Source: Linnemannia elongata (lineage: Eukaryota > Mortierellomycota > Mortierellomycetes > Mortierellales > Mortierellaceae). From it: a stretch of DNA of 64,000 nucleotides. The translations under genes and the position numbers were made by a program. This document shows positions 58,604 through 64,000 of the stretch, one piece after another. The notes under the pieces are model-generated. The model saw only the letters and a program-made list of their open reading frames with translations. It ran no database searches and was not told the origin of the DNA. Location of the stretch: the NCBI GenBank assembly GCA_036320915.1, contig JAXBDG010000006.1, positions 2,232,001 to 2,296,000 on the forward strand. The letters run 5' to 3'. Numbering within the stretch: position 1 is the first letter of the stretch; the number at the start of each line of letters is the position of its first letter.

Positions 58604-59505
58604 TATTGTGTTTGAATCGATGTATCGTATTTATTCATAGTAGGTTGTGAATTGTAAAGTGTTCGTACAAAAAGCTGGGTCAGGAGAAAATAATTCTAGA
58701 ACTCGGGAACGATCTCAAAGTCGTCATGACCAGACTCTGAACCCAAATTCTTGGCTTCTTTGGCTGGACCGGGGGTCTCCTTCTCGGTCTCAATAGTCCT
58801 CTCTTCCTCAACGACGGCGGGGGAATCCGTAGACTTGGCGACTTCAACGGTGACATCCTCAGACTCGGGCCCGGTCTCTTCTTCGACTTGGACTTCGACC
58901 TCTTTGTCGTCCTGGACAGTCTCAGACTCGGAGGGAGAGGGAGCAGACGCGACCGCGACATTGACATTGTAAGGCGCGATCTCGTCTTCATCATCATCTT
59001 CCTCGGCAGTAGGGAACAGATCGGCGACCTCTTCCTCATCATCCTCGTCGATTGGCTCGGCCTCCAACACAATCACCTCCGTCTCCTCCGATGAAGACGA
59101 TGACGAAGAAGAAGAAGTCTCTGCCAGGACCTCAGGAGTAGCAACCTCGGCAGCAGAGGTGGAAACAGGAGCATCACGAACGACCTGCTTGCCAGTATTA
59201 CTCTCCCTCGCCTTGAAACTATCAACAAGCTCCAAAAGATCCTGACTCTTCTTAATCAACTCCTTCCTCCTCTGACGAACGCCCAAATCCCCCTCACTGT
59301 CAACAGAATCAATCTCGAACATTGCCTTACTCACACTCTCTTCTGCCGCCAAGACGATCCGCTTGTTTGATTCTTGATCTGTCGAGGAGGAAGAGGACGA
59401 GAGAGCATCGTGGAGGTCGAGGGCGAAAGAGTCGAGGGAAGATTCGATCAGGTTGAGGGAGGAGTGCTTCTGGTGGAGGCTGTGGGTTTGTTGGTGGGCG
59501 CGTTG
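58604..59505 (-). repeat. Segmental duplicate of the BAG gene 3' end (copy 2)
   Basis: Partner of 52,944-53,845; see that entry. This copy is the 3' part of the intact BAG gene. Confidence 0.95.
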
Positions 59506-60687
59506 TTGGCGTTCCTGCAGGAGGTCAGATGCGCGACGGTCGGAAGTTGAAGGAGAGCCGCTAGTGGTAGCACCGACGGCGGCAGTGGCGGTCTTGCTGA
59601 CAGGAGTGGACTTGGCAGCACATCCGGAAGAAGATTTGCATCCAGAACGCGACGATTCGGCCTTGGGTGTCGAATGGGAAGCCTGCTGCTGGCCACCTCC
59701 AAAGATGGCCTCAACAAACGTCAAGATCTCGGGTAACGCTGCCAACAGCTCCTCTGTCTGGGCAGTCTCCGAAGCAGCAGCCTGCTGCTTAGCCTTGGCA
59801 GCAGCAACGGCGGACTCTTGCTTCTTCTTGAGGGCAGCGACGGCCTTCTCCTTCTCGACGGCAGCAGCACGTTGAGCAGCTTCTTCTTGGGCCTGCTGCT
59901 GGAGGGCGAGGCGGTACTGCTGTCGGCGCTTGCAGGGGTACTTGTCTTCCTCCTGAGGCTGAGGACGCTTCTGGGGAAAGAAAAGGGCTTCCAGCAGGTT
60001 ACTCAACGGATCCTCATCGTCTTCAGTCTTCTCCTCAGGCTCAGCAGACTGGAAGACGACACGGATCTGTTGATGCTGCTGTTGGGATCGTCGCTTGGCT
60101 TCCGCGATGGCAGCGGCTCTAGCACGAGCGGCGACTTGTGCCTGGGCTTGAGCTTGAGCCTGGGCGAAGAAACGAGCGTTGGCTGCAGCCTCTTGCTCAC
60201 GCTGTTGTTGGAGGCGCAAAGCTTGGTAAGAAGCAGCAGCAGCAGCAGCAGCTTGCTGCTTCTGGATCTGCTTGCGCTGGAACTTGCGAAGGGCTTCTTG
60301 TTCGACTTGAGCCTGGACCTGGGCTTGGTGCTGACGCTCACGTTCGTTCTTCAACAGGGTCTCATACTCGAGTTGTTGAAGATGCTGTTGTTCGAGTTGA
60401 TGGTGATGGGGATGGTGGTGGTGGCGGTATTGGTGACGGGCAAGGCGTTCCTGGCGCTTTCTTTCGAGTGCTGCGCGGAGGAGGAGCTCTTCCTCGTCGG
60501 TCTCATCGCTAGAGGAGAAGGCAAAGTCGGGTTGCTGGTAGGCGAAGGAAGTGGTAGGGAATGTAGGAGCGCTGTTGAGGTAGGAGGGGAGGGTGGTAGT
60601 GGGGTAAGAAGTGGGCAGGGGAGTGCGGTGGTGGTGGGGGTAGGATCTACCGGTCGAGTGGGTAGAAGAGTGGTAGAAAGGATACAT
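58696..60687 (-). CDS. BAG-domain Hsp70 co-chaperone-like protein
   Basis: Single exon, 663 residues, from MYPFYHSSTHSTG. N-terminus Ser/Thr/Tyr-rich; about 75-345 long Gln/Ala/Glu/Arg-rich helices with His runs (likely coiled coil); then a Ser-rich linker. Residues about 400-495 fit a BAG domain (SLNLIESSLDSFALDLHDAL, KAMFEIDSVDSEGDLGVRQR, RKELIKKSQDLLELVDSFK), which binds the Hsp70 ATPase domain and promotes nucleotide exchange. The tail is acidic and Ser-rich and ends DFEIVPEF. The BAG call rests on pattern (E/D-S-V-x-S-x-GD-x-x-VR-x-x-RK). A perfect three-unit heat-shock element upstream supports a chaperone role. The 3' part is duplicated at 52,944. Confidence 0.8.
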   Translation of the reverse strand: MYPFYHSSTHSTGRSYPHHHRTPLPTSYPTTTLPSYLNSAPTFPTTSFAYQQPDFAFSSSDETDEEELLLRAALERKRQERLARHQYRHHHHPHHHQLEQQHLQQLEYETLLKNERERQHQAQVQAQVEQEALRKFQRKQIQKQQAAAAAAASYQALRLQQQREQEAAANARFFAQAQAQAQAQVAARARAAAIAEAKRRSQQQHQQIRVVFQSAEPEEKTEDDEDPLSNLLEALFFPQKRPQPQEEDKYPCKRRQQYRLALQQQAQEEAAQRAAAVEKEKAVAALKKKQESAVAAAKAKQQAAASETAQTEELLAALPEILTFVEAIFGGGQQQASHSTPKAESSRSGCKSSSGCAAKSTPVSKTATAAVGATTSGSPSTSDRRASDLLQERQQRAHQQTHSLHQKHSSLNLIESSLDSFALDLHDALSSSSSSTDQESNKRIVLAAEESVSKAMFEIDSVDSEGDLGVRQRRKELIKKSQDLLELVDSFKARESNTGKQVVRDAPVSTSAAEVATPEVLAETSSSSSSSSSEETEVIVLEAEPIDEDDEEEVADLFPTAEEDDDEDEIAPYNVNVAVASAPSPSESETVQDDKEVEVQVEEETGPESEDVTVEVAKSTDSPAVVEEERTIETEKETPGPAKEAKNLGSESGHDDFEIVPEF

Positions 60688-61061
60688 TGGTGTTGTAATT
60701 GTAGTTGTTATAGTTGTTTTAGGATGATAAGAGTGAATGGTTGTGAAGGAGAGAGAACCGTTTGAGTGATTGTACTTGTATGTGATGATAAAAGAAAAAA
60801 GGAATCAGCAACCATCAGCGCTGATTTATATAGATTTTTTTGTGATAGGACTAGGACAATAAAAACTTACGCAAGTAGGGTGTGACTAAGCCTGCTTCGC
60901 TTATGAATTGATTTTCATTCCGAATTTTTCTTTTGTTCTACGGAAAAAATGGATGGAGGCGTGCGTGTCGCTGTGGACCATTACTTCCTTTTTACCTTTT
61001 GTTGTTTTTTTTTGGCGGGAAATCAGACGAGGATGAAAGGGATGAAGAAAGAACCTTGGCG

Positions 61062-61074
61062 GAATCTTCGAGAA
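61062..61074 (-). promoter_or_regulatory. Heat-shock element upstream of the BAG gene
   Basis: GAATCTTCGAGAA is a perfect GAAnnTTCnnGAA array, the HSF binding form, about 375 bp upstream of the BAG ATG. A further imperfect unit (GAACCTT) lies about 10 bp to the left. Fits stress induction of a co-chaperone; binding is inferred. Confidence 0.55.
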
Positions 61075-61257
61075 ACAACTCCAGCCCTTTGGCTGCGGTT
61101 TCTAATACCACACACTTGCGTCGCCCCCTCCCCCAGGAGGGAGGCTTTCGTCAGTCTTTTTACCTGGTCCATGCGTTTTGTGATACTATGCATATGCAAG
61201 TTAGCTTTACAATGTATGATACCTAATCTATGTCATCTATGTCTATTGAACGGGAGC

Positions 61258-61258
<1 letters not shown>

Positions 61259-61304
<46 letters not shown>
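61259..61304. repeat. Poly(A) tract of 46 bases
   Basis: Homopolymer A run just downstream of the SYG1 stop (T run on that strand). A second A tract of about 26 bases lies in the last SYG1 intron near 62,228-62,253. Lengths from assembly are unreliable. Confidence 0.85.
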
Positions 61305-61306
<2 letters not shown>

Positions 61307-61351
61307 AGCTCCTACCTATCCACGGTATCTACAATAGCAATATGAAACGAG

Positions 61352-64000
61352 CTACCGCTCGCCGTCATCCGAGTCATCATCATCCTCATCGTCCGAATCA
61401 TCTCTCCACCGTTGAATCCCGCTCTTGAACATCTTGCCCAAATTCGGCTTTGTCTTTGTCCTCGAATCCGACGCCCCCACGGGCCTTGCACCATCAGCAG
61501 CGCCACCATCGGAAGAATCAATACCCAGCCCCAAACCAGTCGTAACCCGGGACGTCGTCGTCGTCGAAGGCGCCTTGTTACTCCTCGCCTTATGGCTCCT
61601 ATAAGTCTCCTCTTCACCATCTATTCTCGATTCGAAATCCCGACGATCATAAAACTTGCTGTACGCCGCCGACGTCAACTGTTCCAGTTGTTCAGATGCA
61701 AACCCAGCCTGGTCCAAAGCATCTTCCACAAACGTATTGCTTCTTTGCAAACCGTAGGGGGGTCCCAAAGAAGAAGCACTAGACGGTGTCCGCTTTGGTG
61801 CAGGTCGACGGACGACACCAGTTTGGGAAGATGTGTCTCCTGGATGAAGTGACGCTTGGCTGGTGCTAGCTGCGAGGTGGTGGCGTTGCCTGGATTCACC
61901 AGTACCAATGCCGATGTCGCCCTGTTCGCCATCCTCAGTGTCGCTGCCGTTGTCCTTGGCCGAAATGCCCTCTGCAACCTCTTCCATCTCTTCCTCCTCG
62001 TCCTCCTCCTCGTCCGAATCTCCGGCGACACGAATGTGGAATGGAAGAGGGATGTCCTTGATGGCCCGGAAGTGTCCACAGTTGTTCAAGTGCTCGTTCT
62101 CCAAACGGAAAAAGTTCCACATCCAGCGCCTATCATATTAATTGAACCAGATAGTTAGCTTCGCCACCCAATGTATTGTACTTTTTTTTTTCTGGCATCA
62201 AAAACCACATATGAGCCAAGTTGACACAAAAAAAAAAAAAAAAAAAAAAAAAAGCAGACGTACCGAAGGACTTCGACCAAGGCCAAGCTGAAAGATAGAA
62301 TCATCACATTGACATCCATGAGCACAAACCGCAAGATCCAAGAAAAGCGTCCGAAGAAATCCAACACGATCGCCAGGTAGTACACCTCCTTTCTCGAATA
62401 AACCAACTCAGGTCTCAAGAATGGATTCCCAAATGCTGCACCACCACGCTTGCCAAACTGGAGGAGACCCCAATCCATGTGGATATCCCATGCAAATGTG
62501 TAGGAGCTAGTGATGAGCGAGATCACGATGTAGGCTGCCTTGAGTCTGTTCCCGCCATAGTGTCGGAACGAGAAGTAGACAAAGAGCTGGAGCAGGGAAA
62601 AGGTGTACTTTCCAGCGTTCAGCAAGTGAGGGAACCATTCGAGGGTATCACGGTAACGGCGGAAACACTGCAAGAAACGGAACCAGGCTGGTAGCGCAGT
62701 GACAAAGGGCGTAATCCACATGTGGCTCGTCGCGCATGTAGAAGCTACACATAAATTAATCCAAAAGGTCATGTGAGTAGAATTGTTGCTGCCAAGATCT
62801 CGGTGCATAGCCACTAACAATAATAACATTGTGGTCTTACCAACATCATTCCACTGCTGGGTGTAGGCACATATTGCAAACTCAAACTGTTCGATAGAGT
62901 AGACCAGCGAGTTCATCTCATCTGCCATGAAAAAGTCTCTGAACTCGACCTTGTAGTATCCAGATGCCACAATCCTCCATATCGACTGCAGGAACCACTT
63001 GCGAGCACCGAATCTGAACATCCGCAGAGGCCAGCACAGAACGACAAGGACCAGTCCGATCAGAATCAGCGGGTAGTAAGTCCTAAACATGCTTGGCGAG
63101 GTGAGCCCGACAACAAAATCCAGGTAGAGCGCAATACAAAGCGCCATCATAAAGAAAGTCGGAAGCTATGTATGATACAAAGAAAGTGTGTTGTTAGACA
63201 ACTGGTCCTCGTTGCTCCAAAATATCTAAACAGCCCAAAATAAACATGCTTGGAGCCCAAACCTCAAAGAACTGGGTGTAGTCAAGGTTGTCGCGCGGAT
63301 CAAACTATGCGTTCGTTGTTGTAGAAATGTGAACACTGCGGGTTAGGGTACCTTTTGCGATTATACCTACTGGTACTCTGCCTGCCTCTAAGCTGGCCTT
63401 TTGTGTTTCTTACCTCAAAGATGAACTTGTAGTTGATCCTGGCTTTGTCCCACACATACATGTTGATGCCAAACAAACAGGCAAACAACACTGTGAGAAA
63501 CAATCCTGCATAGACTAGCAGTAAACTGCTCCAGAATGGGATAATGCTCTCCGTATCCTCCGAGAAGGCCGATTTAAGGCCAAGAATGAGGAGAGGTAGC
63601 GCTATGCCAAGGTAAAGACCAACCCTGGCGATAGTGGAATGATGTGGCTATAAAGTATGAGGTAATGACCTATGGTTAGCTTAAACTCGCCTCAACTCCG
63701 TGTTGTTCTCTTCCCAAATGATTGCTGTGTCGTACCTTGTTCCTGCCAGTAGGGATTCTTAGCTTGGCCATTCCACGGCGGCGATGGCCATTCTCAAACT
63801 TTTCAACGTACAAGTCTTCGGTTTCTGAGATGAGATCGTCCAGGATGGTTGAGCTGACAAAGTACGAGGATTTCAGCTTGGAAGCTTGGAACTCCTTCGA
63901 TGCCTTCCATCCTGCGGTCTTGTCAAACTTTTTCACAATCTTGACAAATCCCGTCTTGTTCAACACCTACAAAAGTAATGCAGACTTGATTAAACCATGG
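61352..64000 (-). CDS. SYG1: SPX/EXS-family phosphate exporter (SYG1/XPR1), partial
   Basis: Membrane protein of the XPR1 family that exports inorganic phosphate; its SPX domain senses inositol pyrophosphates. Visible exons: 63966-63736, 63647-63414, 63304-63263, 63165-62841, 62744-62264, 62129-61352; the N-terminus lies beyond the right edge. The first exon holds the end of SPX ([15 protein letters not shown], with Lys residues of the phosphate-binding surface). Membrane segments follow ([32 protein letters not shown]), then the EXS domain ([38 protein letters not shown]-like [52 protein letters not shown]). The cytosolic tail is acidic and Ser-rich. One donor reads GTTTGG (exon 63304-63263), a weak match. 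Confidence 0.94.

Larger units (their letters stand above)
60688..61351. other. BAG gene upstream region / SYG1 3' region
   Basis: About 660 bp between two minus-strand genes. It holds the heat-shock element at 61,062-61,074 and a 46-base A tract. No gene seen. Confidence 0.5.

Noticed and set aside
59818..60765. 315-codon open frame antisense to the BAG gene
   Set aside because: Leu/Ser-rich shadow of Gln/Ala/Glu codons; would also overlap the BAG promoter.
61259..61304. 46-A tract taken as the tail of a retroposon
   Set aside because: No element body or target duplication could be found on the 5' side; kept only as a homopolymer.

Overview
The window is nuclear DNA of a filamentous fungus, most likely an early-diverging one of the Mortierellaceae type. 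This is inferred from gene content and style. Genes are intron-rich, with GTAAGT-like donors, TAG/CAG acceptors and CTAAC-like branch sites. There is a class C (GABA-B-like) seven-helix receptor, many very Gln/Ser-rich proteins, and CT-rich leaders on the coding strand upstream of several genes. No species can be named from the sequence alone.

Left half (1-32 kb): the 3' exon of acetolactate synthase ILV2; the nuclear cap-binding subunit CBC2; the small-subunit processome WD protein UTP12/DIP2; a decayed gene with a GCR1-like C-terminal domain; ribonucleotide reductase large subunit RNR1; a Gln-rich protein of unknown role; phosphoacetylglucosamine mutase PCM1; 20S proteasome beta subunit PRE4; a 1150-residue class C receptor whose tail looks like a PH domain; a Gln/Lys-rich orphan; and the cytochrome oxidase assembly factor PET100.

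Middle (33-52 kb): two tandem paralogous Cys-rich proteins with hydrophobic C-termini; the 5'-3' exoribonuclease XRN1 (13 exons) with a small divergent orphan gene; ATP synthase subunit b (ATP4); and a 1717-residue MIT-domain protein with two internal helical repeats.

Right end (52.8-64 kb) is a rearranged, mobile-element-rich zone followed by conserved genes. The 3' third of a BAG-domain co-chaperone gene (full copy 58,696-60,687) exists as a second, nearly identical copy at 52,944-53,845. Between the copies lie a MITE-like inverted-repeat element, a nine-exon gene I do not recognise, a 198-bp-period direct repeat, a 32-bp GA-rich minisatellite, and a 5'-truncated LINE with poly(A) tail and 17-bp target-site duplication. 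A foldback element sits in only one of the two BAG copies. The window ends inside an SPX/EXS phosphate exporter (SYG1/XPR1).

The conserved genes are independent housekeeping units (branched amino acids, mRNA capping and decay, ribosome assembly, dNTP and chitin precursors, proteasome, respiration, phosphate) and not a pathway cluster. Exon boundaries were read by eye from splice signals and reading-frame continuity; single-base errors are possible. No tRNA, rRNA or CRISPR array was seen.
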